Positions 24,827 through 34,507 of a DNA stretch of 64,000 nt are shown here, piece by piece. The DNA comes from an uncultured Lachnospiraceae bacterium (GTDB lineage Bacteria > Bacillota > Clostridia > Lachnospirales > Lachnospiraceae): positions 79,973 through 143,972 of the forward strand of contig CAJTTZ010000010.1 of assembly GCA_910579505.1 (NCBI GenBank), read 5' to 3'. Both the position numbers and the translations under genes were made by a program. Under the pieces are notes generated by a model. The model was not told where the DNA came from. It made no database searches and saw only the letters and a program-made list of their open reading frames with translations. How positions within the stretch are numbered: position 1 is the first letter of the stretch; each line of letters begins with the position of its first letter.

Positions 24827-26725
24827 TCACATTTTCTCACATTCCGACAGAAGCTTAAGCGGCTCCTCCCGCAGGTTTCTGTATATTCCCGCAAAAGCCG
24901 TTCCTACGGTAAACAGGAAAATCAGCCCCCCGCAGACCGCCGATATCCGCCAATCCGTCTGCGTCAGATAGGCGGACTTTGCGATACCGCTCCCGTCCGC
25001 GTTCTCATCCTCCATCTCCGCCTCATTCTCTTCCATGGTGAACTGCACTTCCCCGTTGCTAAACCGGGTGTCGAAGGTTTCCGCGGACGCCATCTGCAAT
25101 ACCGCCCGCCCCGCGAAAAACTGTCCCCCGAAGCCGCCTGCCATACTGCCCGCAAGGGCGATCACAAAAACACCCGCAAGAAGAGAGCTGGCGCACGCAG
25201 CTTTCGTCATGCCAAGACACCGCTCGATGGCAGTCTGCCTTTTCTGCTTCGTGATCAAGAGATGGCAGAAAAAGATAACGATACAAACCGCACTGACAAC
25301 GCCTGTCGTCAGTAAAACAGCTGACATGGTCTGCATGTTTTTCAGCCCGCCCTCCAGCTTACTGTAGCCGCCGTCGTAAAAGGTGATCTCCACATGATCG
25401 ACTCCCTGCGCCTCCCACAATCTTTTATAATTCTCGATGCTCTCGCTGCCGTTGGGAATCCGGAAGGAAGTGGTGTATCCCTTCATGGGTCCGTAGTACG
25501 CAATGTTATCCTCGTTGCTGTTTTTGATGGAAGCCGTAGGGATAAATACCTCGTTTCTCGCCAGCATATATCCCCAGCCGCCTTCAAACGTGCCGACACC
25601 CACATCATAGATGCCCTTGATCGTATAGTCACTCTCCTCAAAAACCTCATACACCCCGCCGTCTGCTTTCAGCCTCCCGCCCCAGTCACCCATACCGCCC
25701 AGATTCGCGCAAGTCGCGTAGTTGGCATAGCGCAGCGCCAGATGCAGGGGATCACCCACCCGCAGTCCATTCACCCTTGCAAAGGCGGCGGAAATCAGAC
25801 ACACCTTGTTTCCCTGCTGATAGTCCTCCTCCGAAAAGAGTTCCCCCTCCGCAAGATACGCCTGTTTGTTGTAAAACGCCATGACCAGATTCAGATCCTC
25901 CGTCGCCGTCACGGGAAAGGACAGGTGCTTTGAGCCGCGCAGCACACATTCCTCACAGAGCCGCAGCCAGTCCTGCCCCTCCTTCGTCTCGTAAAATCCC
26001 GGCGTCACCTCCGCGATCCAGTCCCCCGTCAGATCGGTGGGCAGCCTGTTTCCCTCCGCGTCAGCCTGTGTGGAGTAAGGTCCTTCCAACGGCTCGTATT
26101 CAAATTTGGCTTCGGCGCCGTTTTCAGCCCAGTCGTGGGCAAACCCGTCCGCCAGCGCCATCACATAAGTCTTATCCGCATACAGCGGTTCCGGGTTGTC
26201 ATTGTTATGGTCGCACAGATAAAAGTAGAAAACATTGGGCGGATATGTGCTGTACAGCACATTCTTTAGCTCCATCTTCACGGGACCCGCGGGCACGCAG
26301 TCTTCAAACGGGGATGCCTCCACCACCATAAACTGCCATAAACCGCCCTCCCACTCTTTAAACGCATAGTCCTGCGGCAGCGCCTCGTAGTAAGCGCGCT
26401 GCTCCGGCCCGCTCAGATACCCCGCACCCTCGAAGTCCAGCACATCGGGGGAAATGGTCTCCCCGTAAACCGCCCGGTTATAATACCGATAGTCTGCAAG
26501 ATCCGCATACCAGACCGCCTCCTGTTGCGTCCGCTCCGGCGTCTGCTCCACCGTGCCTATAGTCACAAAGATCTCCTCAAACCGCCGCAGATTGTCCCCG
26601 CAGAGTTTCCAGAGACTTGCTCCCGCACAGACAAGCGCCACCGTAAAGGATAGCAGCAGAAAAAAGAGCGCCGTCTTAATAGGTGTCCGGGCAAGTCTTT
26701 TCAAACTGTTTCTAATCATTGCCAC
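24827..26725 (-). CDS. FtsX-like ABC permease, tandem paralogue 2
   Basis: A 632-residue permease with the same layout as its neighbour: one N-terminal helix, a large outer domain, three C-terminal helices (near 465-490, 515-540 and 595-615). I use GTG 26725 because AGGAGG is six bases upstream and because GTG-GCA-ATG aligns with the ATG-GCA-GCG start of the paralogue. By eye identity to that paralogue is high along the full length, so this is a recent tandem duplication. Small insertions occur (for instance a Gly-rich stretch near residue 350). It is flanked by repeat copies D and E. Confidence 0.92.
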   Translation of the reverse strand: MAMIRNSLKRLARTPIKTALFFLLLSFTVALVCAGASLWKLCGDNLRRFEEIFVTIGTVEQTPERTQQEAVWYADLADYRYYNRAVYGETISPDVLDFEGAGYLSGPEQRAYYEALPQDYAFKEWEGGLWQFMVVEASPFEDCVPAGPVKMELKNVLYSTYPPNVFYFYLCDHNNDNPEPLYADKTYVMALADGFAHDWAENGAEAKFEYEPLEGPYSTQADAEGNRLPTDLTGDWIAEVTPGFYETKEGQDWLRLCEECVLRGSKHLSFPVTATEDLNLVMAFYNKQAYLAEGELFSEEDYQQGNKVCLISAAFARVNGLRVGDPLHLALRYANYATCANLGGMGDWGGRLKADGGVYEVFEESDYTIKGIYDVGVGTFEGGWGYMLARNEVFIPTASIKNSNEDNIAYYGPMKGYTTSFRIPNGSESIENYKRLWEAQGVDHVEITFYDGGYSKLEGGLKNMQTMSAVLLTTGVVSAVCIVIFFCHLLITKQKRQTAIERCLGMTKAACASSLLAGVFVIALAGSMAGGFGGQFFAGRAVLQMASAETFDTRFSNGEVQFTMEENEAEMEDENADGSGIAKSAYLTQTDWRISAVCGGLIFLFTVGTAFAGIYRNLREEPLKLLSECEKM

Positions 26726-26742
26726 ATACTACCTCCTCATTC

Positions 26743-26798
26743 GGAAAATGCTTGCATTCTCCCATGTGAGATGGAGTTGCAAAGCAACTCCATCTCAC
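26743..26798 (-). repeat. Dispersed two-hairpin repeat, copy E (short)
   Basis: A shortened GGAAAATGC-TT-GCATTCTCC hairpin, then a perfect 15-bp stem GTGAGATGGAGTTGC-AAA-GCAACTCCATCTCAC. The stop codon of the gene ending at 26795 lies within the outer stem. Confidence 0.75.
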
Positions 26799-28027
26799 AT
26801 TGTCTTCGTCAGCATCTCCATCACACTCAGCCTATGGAGCGCCAGAATCGCCATCGCTGCCCCGGAAAGAAAGGCAAGAAAGAACATCGAACCCGACAGG
26901 ACCAGCACACCCACCGCAGGGCGCAGGAAAATCGCCGCCAACAGACTCCCCAAAAGACAGGCAGCCGCCTCCACAAGCGCCGTCTCCCCGAAAAGCAGGA
27001 AGAAGCTTCGGCCCCGCCCCGTCCCGAGAGAGCGAAGGAGCGCATACTCCTCCCGCCTGCTCTGCAGGGAGAGATAACTGCAGAGATACCCGATAAAGAT
27101 GACAATCGCCACAAGAAACGGCAGCATCCCCCGAAGGAGCGCCAGATTCTTCGACAGCGTCTCCGCGGAGCGGATAAACGCCTCGTCCATGATTGTCAGC
27201 GCATTGCCGTCCGTGCGATGTCTGGCACGGGTGATCACCGACAGAAACTTCACCTCGTCGTGCATCTGCGCTTTCAGCGCATTGAGCTGAAACGGATCCT
27301 TCACCGTAAAAGAGCCGGAGTCCGCATAAAAATCAATGCCCCGACTGTGATATGCCCCGCGCATATAGTCAAGGGGAAGGATGACCTCCGGCGGCACCCA
27401 GTTCCCCCTGTATTCCCCAATCTGCATACTTCCCACAATCCGATATGTATCCGTGATCAGCGGCTCGATAAAGATCTCGCTTCCCTCCAGTGCATAGCGG
27501 TAGTAAAATATGGTTAACATAACATTATCCCCAAGACGCAGCCCCTTCTCCTCCATAAGGGCGGCATCCAGAATACATACCTTTTCTGTCGTCTCAAGAA
27601 TGTCCGCGTCCACGCCAGCAAACCAGGTGATCTCCTCCCTCTTCATGCCGGATACGCCCTCCGGCGCGTTCATGCCCATACCGTAATGGTTCAGATTTTC
27701 TTTATATTCCTCCACGGTAAACGCGCCGAACCCGAATTTCAGGCGCACGGTAAAAACCGGGTCCTTCACATACGCGGATTCCCGCACGCCCATCATACGG
27801 TCTTCCCTGATCGTCATGCCCTCCCGCTGGGAGCCGTTCAACGTGCTGATCCGCGCCGTGACCTCGAGCACATTGGGGAGGTCCGCAAGCTGTTTCTCCG
27901 TGCTGTCCATATTGCCCGCGTAGACGTCCAGAATCATAACGGTCATCACACTGATCAGAATATGCAGGATGCTCTTTTTTCTGTGCCGCACAATATTTCT
28001 GACGGTCTGCCTCATAAAAAACTTCAT
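26795..28027 (-). CDS. FtsX-like ABC permease, third member
   Basis: A 410-residue permease, shorter than the two paralogues because its outer domain is smaller. An N-terminal helix lies near residues 20-38, the outer domain spans about 40-275, and three C-terminal helices follow (LLRGMLPFLVAIVIFIGYLC and two more). LQSRREEYALLRSLGTGRGR is the cytoplasmic loop typical of FtsX domains. GGAGG lies near ATG 28027. It is probably the partner of the two larger permeases in a heteromeric exporter. It lies between the anti-sigma-like gene and the duplicated permeases in the same operon. Confidence 0.9.
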   Translation of the reverse strand: MKFFMRQTVRNIVRHRKKSILHILISVMTVMILDVYAGNMDSTEKQLADLPNVLEVTARISTLNGSQREGMTIREDRMMGVRESAYVKDPVFTVRLKFGFGAFTVEEYKENLNHYGMGMNAPEGVSGMKREEITWFAGVDADILETTEKVCILDAALMEEKGLRLGDNVMLTIFYYRYALEGSEIFIEPLITDTYRIVGSMQIGEYRGNWVPPEVILPLDYMRGAYHSRGIDFYADSGSFTVKDPFQLNALKAQMHDEVKFLSVITRARHRTDGNALTIMDEAFIRSAETLSKNLALLRGMLPFLVAIVIFIGYLCSYLSLQSRREEYALLRSLGTGRGRSFFLLFGETALVEAAACLLGSLLAAIFLRPAVGVLVLSGSMFFLAFLSGAAMAILALHRLSVMEMLTKTM

Positions 28028-28070
28028 GCCTTTTCCTCCGTGTCAGAGCAGTTTCCTTTGTCCTGCTATC

Positions 28071-28784
28071 CTATTTCTTATGCCGGTTCTTATTGTACGC
28101 TTCGCTTTCCCACACACGTTTCAGCTCGGCGTAACACTTCCCGTCCTCCTTGGTCAGTTCCAGCTCCAGAGCCGCCTGCCGCTCCAGATTCTCATCCACG
28201 ATCCAGAGACGGAACGCGCCCTGCATGACCTTTCCCGCGTCCTCCTGACGCTCCGGCGCCACCCACCACTCAAGTTTGTCTCCAAATACCAGAATATCAT
28301 CATCCCGGATCATCACCATCTGCCTGTCATAGACATAGTGTTCCGGCAGCTCCACCCGAAAGGTACATTTATAGGGATAATAGGTGCACCGCCCTGTCTC
28401 GTCGAAATCCTCGTCAGTCCATGCCTCTTCATACGGCTCCCTCTTCAATTGAATCCGCTCTCCCTCTTTCAGTTTCTGCCAGCCGTGCTCCTCCGTGGCG
28501 GCATAGACCACCACATCATCCCCGATCATCCCGGGGTTAGCAAAAAGCAGGAGGGAAAAAAGCATACATGCCGCAAAAACCGCCGCCGGTATTCTTGGCG
28601 CAAGTCTCCTCCTTCCGCGTCTCCCCGCCGCTGCGCCCGCTATGATGCGTTTTCTCGCAGACTCGTCCGGCACGATCCGCGAGACTGCCCCGCGCAGGCG
28701 GCTCTCCATCGCGCTTATTGCCATTTCATGTTCCGGCGTTTCCCTTTCTGTCACTTCTTTTTCATCCCACTCTCTTACTTCCAT
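28071..28784 (-). CDS. Single-span membrane protein, candidate anti-sigma factor
   Basis: A 237-residue protein encoded right after an ECF sigma gene. The first 85 residues or so are cytoplasmic and charged (EHEMAISAMESRLRGAVSRIV), followed by an Arg-rich stretch, one membrane helix (about 88-107) and an outer domain of 125 residues that I do not recognise. This layout and position fit an anti-sigma factor or envelope sensor. No zinc-binding HxxxCxxC motif is visible. ATG 28784 follows AAGGAGAG. The role is inferred from context only. Confidence 0.65.
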   Translation of the reverse strand: MEVREWDEKEVTERETPEHEMAISAMESRLRGAVSRIVPDESARKRIIAGAAAGRRGRRRLAPRIPAAVFAACMLFSLLLFANPGMIGDDVVVYAATEEHGWQKLKEGERIQLKREPYEEAWTDEDFDETGRCTYYPYKCTFRVELPEHYVYDRQMVMIRDDDILVFGDKLEWWVAPERQEDAGKVMQGAFRLWIVDENLERQAALELELTKEDGKCYAELKRVWESEAYNKNRHKK

Positions 28785-28833
28785 GACACGTCTCTCCTTC
28801 CTCAAACATGCCTTCCCTGATTCTAAGTACGTG

Positions 28834-29331
28834 TTATCCCGTCTCCTGCAAAAGCCTCTTAAGCTTCTCCCGTCCCCGCTCCAGACGTTTTCTGACCGCG
28901 GACTCCGAGAGCCCGAGCATCCCCGCTATCTCCCTTCCCTGATACCCTTCCACATAGTGCAAAAGCAATACCTCACTGTATTTGGAGGGCAAAAGCAGAA
29001 GGCTGTCCATCAGCTGCGTTTCCTCCTCCTTTTCGTAGTATCTGGAAAGCTGCTCCACCGAGATCTTCGGATGGTTTTTGTAAAAGCGCAGCCTGTTTTT
29101 ACAGAGATTGCTGTCCACCCGGATCAGCCATGCCTTCCGATGTTCCTCCGTCTCAAACAATTTCCCGCTCTCCAAATGTTCCATATATTTAATCAGTGTA
29201 TCCTGCACCACATCCTCGGCGTCAAAGGCATTTTTCATCATCACAAAGGCAATACGGTAAAGCATATTTCCGTATACCCCAAAAATCTCCTCCACGCCCT
29301 GATCCGGGCTGTCCGTCCTCTTCTCCAACAT
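28834..29331 (-). CDS. ECF-type RNA polymerase sigma factor
   Basis: A 165-residue sigma-70 family protein with only regions 2 and 4, as in extracytoplasmic-function sigmas. Region 2 shows DAEDVVQDTLIKYMEH and AWLIRVDSNLCKNRLR. Region 4 shows LPSKYSEVLLLHYVEGYQGREIA and the HTH LGLSESAVRKRLERGREKLKR. It begins the operon with the candidate anti-sigma factor, three FtsX permeases and the ATPase. It probably activates this operon in response to envelope or peptide stress. The operon promoter was not identified with confidence. Confidence 0.93.
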   Translation of the reverse strand: MLEKRTDSPDQGVEEIFGVYGNMLYRIAFVMMKNAFDAEDVVQDTLIKYMEHLESGKLFETEEHRKAWLIRVDSNLCKNRLRFYKNHPKISVEQLSRYYEKEEETQLMDSLLLLPSKYSEVLLLHYVEGYQGREIAGMLGLSESAVRKRLERGREKLKRLLQETG

Positions 29332-29435
29332 GTCACCGCCTTCGGGCGTCCCCGTCTTTTCTTCCGCTTTTCAAAACTCCTGCTACTAATAAAACACACA
29401 GCGGCATAAAAATGTGACACCCGCCACCTATTTTT

Positions 29436-30425
29436 TTACGTTTCCCTGTTGCGCTTCCTGTACTCCTTCGGGGAACAGCCCACCCTTTTTAAAAACTGCC
29501 TGTTAAAATTGGAAAGATTGCTGTAACCGCAGGCAAAGGCGATATCCGCGATCTGCTCCGTACTGTCACTGAGCGCTTCGCATGCGGCACGGATCCGAAG
29601 CTGGGTCAGATGCTCGATGGCGCCGATCCCCACCGCCTTTCGAAAACACCTCATAAAATGGCTCTTGCTCAGATGCACCAGCCCCGCAAGCCGCTCTACC
29701 GTAATATCCTCCCTGAAATTCTGCGCCATATACTCGAGCGCAGGGCGGATGGCCTCCGTCTCATCCTCCGCGCCGTTCTTCTCAAACAGGATCTCCCCGC
29801 TCTCCTCCAGAATCCAGATAAGCCTCAGGAGCTCGCTTTTCAGCAGCAGGTCAGAACGGGCCGAGTTGCCGCGCACACAGGAAAAAATCCGCGCTGCCAG
29901 AGGCCTTAACTCTTCATACTCAGCCATCCCCCTTCGGATACAGACATTCATGCGGATATTTCCTTTTATGATCGGGCGGATGCACTCATTGGTACAGCGG
30001 TCACCGCTCCCGGCCCCAAGCATCGCCGGGCTGAATACAAGCGCATCGTACACCAGCATTCTTGCATCATCCCCAAAACCATCGCCATCACGGCTGTCAT
30101 CCCCAAAACTGCCGTCACCCCCGTTATCCGGCTTCACCGCTGCCGCAGTCCCTGCCTCCAGGTACGTCTTCTGCTCCCTGCACGGATAGGCGGCGTGCAG
30201 CATATTAGGCGGTATGAGCAGCAGCTCCCCCTCCCCCGCCTCCAGCTTCCTGCTGCCGCAGATAAATTCTCCCCTTCCATGCAGGATATGAATCAATTCA
30301 AACTCACTGTGCCAGTGCATGGGCACATTCACAAACCACTCCGGCATCCTGCACTCGTAATAGCTGTAGGGTATCCATGTCGTGCTGTGCTGTCTCTTTT
30401 CCTGTGTCTCCCTGTTCGGCGTCAT
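29436..30425 (-). CDS. AraC-family transcriptional regulator with cupin sensor domain
   Basis: A 329-residue regulator. The N-terminal cupin-like sensor carries MHWHSEFELIHILHGRGEF (about residues 30-48) and a Gly-rich inserted loop near 110-130. The C-terminal double HTH includes ITVERLAGLVHLSKSHFMRCF and the signature IADIAFACGYSNLSNFNRQF. ATG 30425 follows GGAGGAGAG; the frame stays open far upstream over non-coding sequence, which I exclude. It is divergent from the GH31 gene, so it most likely activates or represses it in response to a sugar. Confidence 0.92.
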   Translation of the reverse strand: MTPNRETQEKRQHSTTWIPYSYYECRMPEWFVNVPMHWHSEFELIHILHGRGEFICGSRKLEAGEGELLLIPPNMLHAAYPCREQKTYLEAGTAAAVKPDNGGDGSFGDDSRDGDGFGDDARMLVYDALVFSPAMLGAGSGDRCTNECIRPIIKGNIRMNVCIRRGMAEYEELRPLAARIFSCVRGNSARSDLLLKSELLRLIWILEESGEILFEKNGAEDETEAIRPALEYMAQNFREDITVERLAGLVHLSKSHFMRCFRKAVGIGAIEHLTQLRIRAACEALSDSTEQIADIAFACGYSNLSNFNRQFLKRVGCSPKEYRKRNRET

Positions 30426-30615
30426 AGTCTCTCCTCCCCGGTTTTCCCTGCCCGCTATCCAAAATCCCCCGCAGCGGTACCGACAATTATTTTTAGTCTC
30501 CTCATATTTATAATAGAAAAGTATCATTAAGAGGTAGCATTTCAATAGCATTTCGCGTCCCAATAATAATATTATACTATTACAGCCCGCATTTCTCAAT
30601 CGTTTAAGTAAGTTT

Positions 30616-30645
30616 TTGGGAACGGGGCAAAAACTTTGATAAAAT
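30616..30645 (+). promoter_or_regulatory. Promoter of the GH31 gene
   Basis: TTGGGA and TAAAAT with 18-base spacing, about 40 bases before the GH31 start. It is in the AraC-GH31 divergent region and a likely AraC target. Confidence 0.45.
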
Positions 30646-30686
30646 TGACACAGACTAAGAAGCAGAATAAGAAAAGGAGGCAGATT

Positions 30687-32711
30687 ATGACATTCGAAAA
30701 AGATAACGGCGCACTGGTATGCCGCCGAATGGGTGAGACGCTGCGGATCGAGCCCTGGGGAAAAGATTCCTTCCGGGTACGCGCGGTCATGGCGTCTGAC
30801 TTTACCGGGAACAACTGGGCGCTGACCGAAACAGTAGAAAAAAGTAACGCACAGATTGCCATCGAGGAGGAGGACCACTGGGTAGGCGACGGCACCATCG
30901 ACAGACGTCCAATCGCCTCCATTGTAAACGGCAGGCTGAGGGCCGTTGTCAATTTCGCGGGCGTCATCTCCTTTTACCGTGACCACAGACTGATCCTGCG
31001 GGAGTATTTCAGGAACTACGACGGCACGCTCTCAAAAGAAAGCCGCTGCTTAAAACTGGTCAACCGGGAATGGAAAGGCGTGATCGGCGGCAGCGAGTAT
31101 TCCCTGAATGTAAAATTTGAGAGCGACAAAAAGGAAAAAATATTCGGTATGGGACAGTACCAGCAGGACTGTCTTGATTTAAAGGGGTGCGTCTTAGAGC
31201 TTGCCCAGCGCAATTCACAGATTTCCGTCCCCTTCGCCGTCTCCTCCCTCGGTTACGGTTTCCTCTGGAACAACCCCGCCGTGGGACGCGTCAGCTTCGG
31301 AAAAAATTACACAGAATGGATCGTCCGGGCTACAAGGGAGATGGATTACTGGATCACCGTGGCGGATGCGCCGAAGCAGATTCTGGAAAACTATACCGCC
31401 GTCACGGGACGCGCGGAAATGTTCCCCGAAGATCTGATGGGACTGTGGCAGTGCAAGCTGCGCTACCGCACACAGGATGAAGTTTTGAGCGTTGCCCGCC
31501 GGTATCAGAAAGAAGGGATCAAAATCGACCAGATCGTTATCGACTTCTTCCACTGGACGGTGCAGGGAGACTGGAAATTTGACGAAAAATACTGGCCCGA
31601 TCCAAAGGCAATGGTGGACGAGCTGCACGAGATGGGGATTAAAGTCATCGTATCGGTATGGCCCTCCGTTGACCGCAAGAGCGAAAACTTCGGTCCTATG
31701 ATGGAGCGCGGCCTGCTCATCAAAACCGAGCGCGGTGCGGCGCAGACCTACGACTATCAGGGCGACTGTGTGGAGATTGATCCTTTTAACCCCGAAACCC
31801 GCAAATATGTGTGGGATGTCTGCAAAAAGAATTATTATGATTACGGCATCGACGCTTTCTGGCTGGACAACTCCGAGCCCGATTACGGCGTGTACGACTT
31901 TGAAAATTACCGTTACTCTGACGGCCCCGCGCTGGCGGTAAGCAACCTCTATCCGCAGATGTACAGCCGCGTATTCTACGATGAAATGACTAAGCTGCAG
32001 CGGGAACCTGTGGTGAATCTGCTGCGCTGCGCCTGGGCCGGCTCCCAGAAATACGGCAATGTGGTATGGTCGGGCGATGTGCCGAGCACCTTTGAAGCCT
32101 TTGCCGACCAGCTCCAGTGCGGTCTGAATATGGGACTTGCCGGCATTCCGTGGTGGACGACGGATATCGGCGGCTTTATGACAGACGATGTGAACGACCC
32201 GGATTTCAGGCAGCTCCTGATCCGCTGGTATCAGTTCGCCGTATACTCTCCCGTGCTCCGCATGCACGGAGACAGGGGGCCTTACAATATCCCGCCCCTT
32301 GACGACCGCGACTGGGGCGGCGGCTATCTCCATACCGGCCAGCCAAACGAGCTGTGGAGCTACGGCGAAGACAATTACGCCATTATGAAGAAATATTATG
32401 ACGTCCGCATCTCACTGCACGACTATATCAAAGGGCTGTACAAAGAAGCCCACGAGAACGGTTCCCCGCTCCTGCGTACCATGTTTTACGAATTCCCGGA
32501 AGACGAAAAGTGCTGGATGGCGGAAGACCAGTATATGTTCGGCGGCCGGTTCCTCGTGGCACCGATCCTGCACCTGAATGAATGGAGCCGCGAAGTCTAT
32601 CTCCCCGCCGGAACATGGAAACTGACCTCCACAGGCGAAGCCTTTGAAGGCGGGCGCACAGTCAGCGTAGATGCGCCGCTCGACTATATGCCTGTATTTG
32701 AACGCATCTAA
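30687..32711 (+). CDS. Glycoside hydrolase family 31 alpha-glycosidase
   Basis: A 674-residue GH31 enzyme, probably an alpha-glucosidase or alpha-xylosidase. The N-terminal beta domain spans about 1-240. The catalytic barrel has DAFWLDNSEPDYG with nucleophile Asp394, and VVWSGDVPSTFEAF with acid/base Asp464. RMHGDRGPYN is a further family motif. No signal peptide, so it acts on imported oligosaccharides. AAAAGGAGG lies before ATG 30687. It is divergent from an AraC-type gene, with a terminator at 32724. The exact sugar cannot be assigned. Confidence 0.93.
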   Translation: MTFEKDNGALVCRRMGETLRIEPWGKDSFRVRAVMASDFTGNNWALTETVEKSNAQIAIEEEDHWVGDGTIDRRPIASIVNGRLRAVVNFAGVISFYRDHRLILREYFRNYDGTLSKESRCLKLVNREWKGVIGGSEYSLNVKFESDKKEKIFGMGQYQQDCLDLKGCVLELAQRNSQISVPFAVSSLGYGFLWNNPAVGRVSFGKNYTEWIVRATREMDYWITVADAPKQILENYTAVTGRAEMFPEDLMGLWQCKLRYRTQDEVLSVARRYQKEGIKIDQIVIDFFHWTVQGDWKFDEKYWPDPKAMVDELHEMGIKVIVSVWPSVDRKSENFGPMMERGLLIKTERGAAQTYDYQGDCVEIDPFNPETRKYVWDVCKKNYYDYGIDAFWLDNSEPDYGVYDFENYRYSDGPALAVSNLYPQMYSRVFYDEMTKLQREPVVNLLRCAWAGSQKYGNVVWSGDVPSTFEAFADQLQCGLNMGLAGIPWWTTDIGGFMTDDVNDPDFRQLLIRWYQFAVYSPVLRMHGDRGPYNIPPLDDRDWGGGYLHTGQPNELWSYGEDNYAIMKKYYDVRISLHDYIKGLYKEAHENGSPLLRTMFYEFPEDEKCWMAEDQYMFGGRFLVAPILHLNEWSREVYLPAGTWKLTSTGEAFEGGRTVSVDAPLDYMPVFERI

Positions 32712-32723
32712 ACACACAAAAAG

Positions 32724-32767
32724 AAGGATGGAACTGACAGGAAACCCTGCATTCCATCCTCCTTTTA
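32724..32767. terminator. Bidirectional terminator between GH31 and chemoreceptor genes
   Basis: AGGATGGAA pairs with TTCCATCCT, followed by CCTTTTAT on the plus strand, and preceded by an A-rich run that reads as T-rich on the minus strand. Confidence 0.8.
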
Positions 32768-32797
32768 TATGTTTATAACCTTCTCTCCCTTTAAATC

Positions 32798-34507
32798 TTA
32801 TTTCTCCGGCAGCGAAAACTTAGCGATCAGCTCGTCTAAGGAAATTGCCTGCGCTGACAGCTCCTCGCTGGTAGCCGAAGACTCCTCGGCAACCGCCGCG
32901 TTGGTCTGGATAACGTCAGAAATCTGATCGACACCCAGCTCAGCCTCCTTCATGGTAGCCATCTGGTTCGACGAAATGGTGCTGAGTTCCTTCGAGGACT
33001 CCGCAACCTTTCTGATGCCTTCCACCACAACAGCCAGAGACTCAACCGCGCGCTCCGCTACCTTATTGCCATTCTCCACCTCTCTCATGGTGCCTTCAAT
33101 CAAAGCTCTGGTGTCCACAGCGGACTTGCTGCTCTGCTCCGCAAGCTGCCTGATCTGGTCAGCCACAACAGAGAAACCACGTCCCGCTTCTCCCGCTCTC
33201 GCCGCCTCGATGGACGCATTCAGGGAGAGCATATTTGTCTCAGACGCAATATTTTCAATCTCCGAAATAATATTTCCGATCTTATGGGAAGCCTCGCTGA
33301 TACGGCTCATCGCTTCCACCATTTCTTTCATGTCATCACTGCTTCGGTCAGCCACATCCGCATATTCCTGAGACTGCTTGTAGGCATCCTCCGCAGAATC
33401 TGCAGCTCTCCTTGCCGCCTCCGAAATCGTCGTGATCGTCGCGTGCAGCTCCTGCACCGCGCCCGCCTGCTCTGTCGCTCCCTCGGCAAGACTCTGGGAC
33501 GTATCTGCAAGATTGGAGGAACCTGCGGAAACCTGCTCCGAGGACATACCGATATAGCGGAGCGTATCGACCATGTTGTCCCTCAACTGCTTCAGGGAAT
33601 CGAATATCTGACGGAATTCTCCCTTGTACCGTTCGCTGTCCTTTGAACGGATGATAAAATTGGAATTGGACATCTCGCCCAAAATATACTCCAGATCATA
33701 AATAACGAAAATAAGCGTTTCAGACATTTCCTTCGCCGAACCGATGATATCAGCTACTTCGTCCTCCGCCTGTGTCTCCGGGAACGGCGAGGACAGATCG
33801 CCCTCAGCAAAGAGCTCAAGTCTGTCGCTCAACTGAATCAGCGGTGCGGAAATGTTTTCTGCTATGTTTCTTCCCAGCCGGATGGAAGTGAAAATCGCTA
33901 CAAGGATAATCACCGCAATCCCTATCGCAAGTACAATACAGACAACTGTCAGTATCGTGGATGTACTGTTTCCGCGATCCACCTTGATATCCATAATTTC
34001 AATCAGGTCGTCGTTGATATCCTCAAAAAGCGGTGCCAGTTCATTGATCGCCCTTGCCTGTGCGATCTCGCACTGCTCTCTGTCCGTAACGCCGCCCTGC
34101 ACGATAATCTCATTATCAAGCGCCCAGTAGGCGGACAGTTTGGAATTGATATCCGCATATACTTTCTTATTCTCTTCGGACACCATAGCCTTTTCCAACG
34201 CTTCAAAGCTGGAAGTGAAGTTTTCTATGCTCTCCGTGTGAGACGCTTTCAGACTCTCTATAACGGCTTCGTCATCATAACCGATGACGCCCCGCATTGT
34301 GGATCTCGTCTCAGCGAAATATGTCATCGCTTTACCCACGTCACCCTGCGCAAACCCATAAACCTTCAGCGCGTTTGAGTATCTCAGCGCCACAATAATC
34401 ATGGCAACCAACGCTACCAACGCAACCAGGGCCGGAATCCCTGACGCGATCACAAAGCCCCGTACCAGGCGTTCCTTAATTCGATACTTATTTAACTTCT
34501 CGTACAT
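32798..34507 (-). CDS. Methyl-accepting chemotaxis protein
   Basis: A 569-residue membrane chemoreceptor. TM1 is at about 14-40, followed by a helical outer domain to about 185 (four-helix-bundle type), TM2 at about 186-212, HAMP, and the cytoplasmic signalling domain with SLNASIEAARAGEAGRGF at the tip (about 425-445). The end is EELSAQAISLDELIAKFSL. No CheR-tethering pentapeptide is seen. ATG 34507 follows GGAGGG; a GTG just before is less likely. The ligand is unknown. It points to a motile organism, although no che or fli genes lie in this window. Confidence 0.95.
   Translation of the reverse strand: MYEKLNKYRIKERLVRGFVIASGIPALVALVALVAMIIVALRYSNALKVYGFAQGDVGKAMTYFAETRSTMRGVIGYDDEAVIESLKASHTESIENFTSSFEALEKAMVSEENKKVYADINSKLSAYWALDNEIIVQGGVTDREQCEIAQARAINELAPLFEDINDDLIEIMDIKVDRGNSTSTILTVVCIVLAIGIAVIILVAIFTSIRLGRNIAENISAPLIQLSDRLELFAEGDLSSPFPETQAEDEVADIIGSAKEMSETLIFVIYDLEYILGEMSNSNFIIRSKDSERYKGEFRQIFDSLKQLRDNMVDTLRYIGMSSEQVSAGSSNLADTSQSLAEGATEQAGAVQELHATITTISEAARRAADSAEDAYKQSQEYADVADRSSDDMKEMVEAMSRISEASHKIGNIISEIENIASETNMLSLNASIEAARAGEAGRGFSVVADQIRQLAEQSSKSAVDTRALIEGTMREVENGNKVAERAVESLAVVVEGIRKVAESSKELSTISSNQMATMKEAELGVDQISDVIQTNAAVAEESSATSEELSAQAISLDELIAKFSLPEK

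Noticed and set aside
24727..26798. Insertion sequence as cause of permease duplication
   Set aside because: No transposase or terminal repeats; only the short hairpin repeats are present.
30426..30986. Upstream extension of the AraC frame to 516 codons
   Set aside because: It crosses the divergent promoter and GH31 start; GGAGGAGAG marks ATG 30425 as the true start.
31215..32333. 372-codon minus-strand frame opposite the GH31 gene
   Set aside because: Antisense of the catalytic barrel; no independent evidence.
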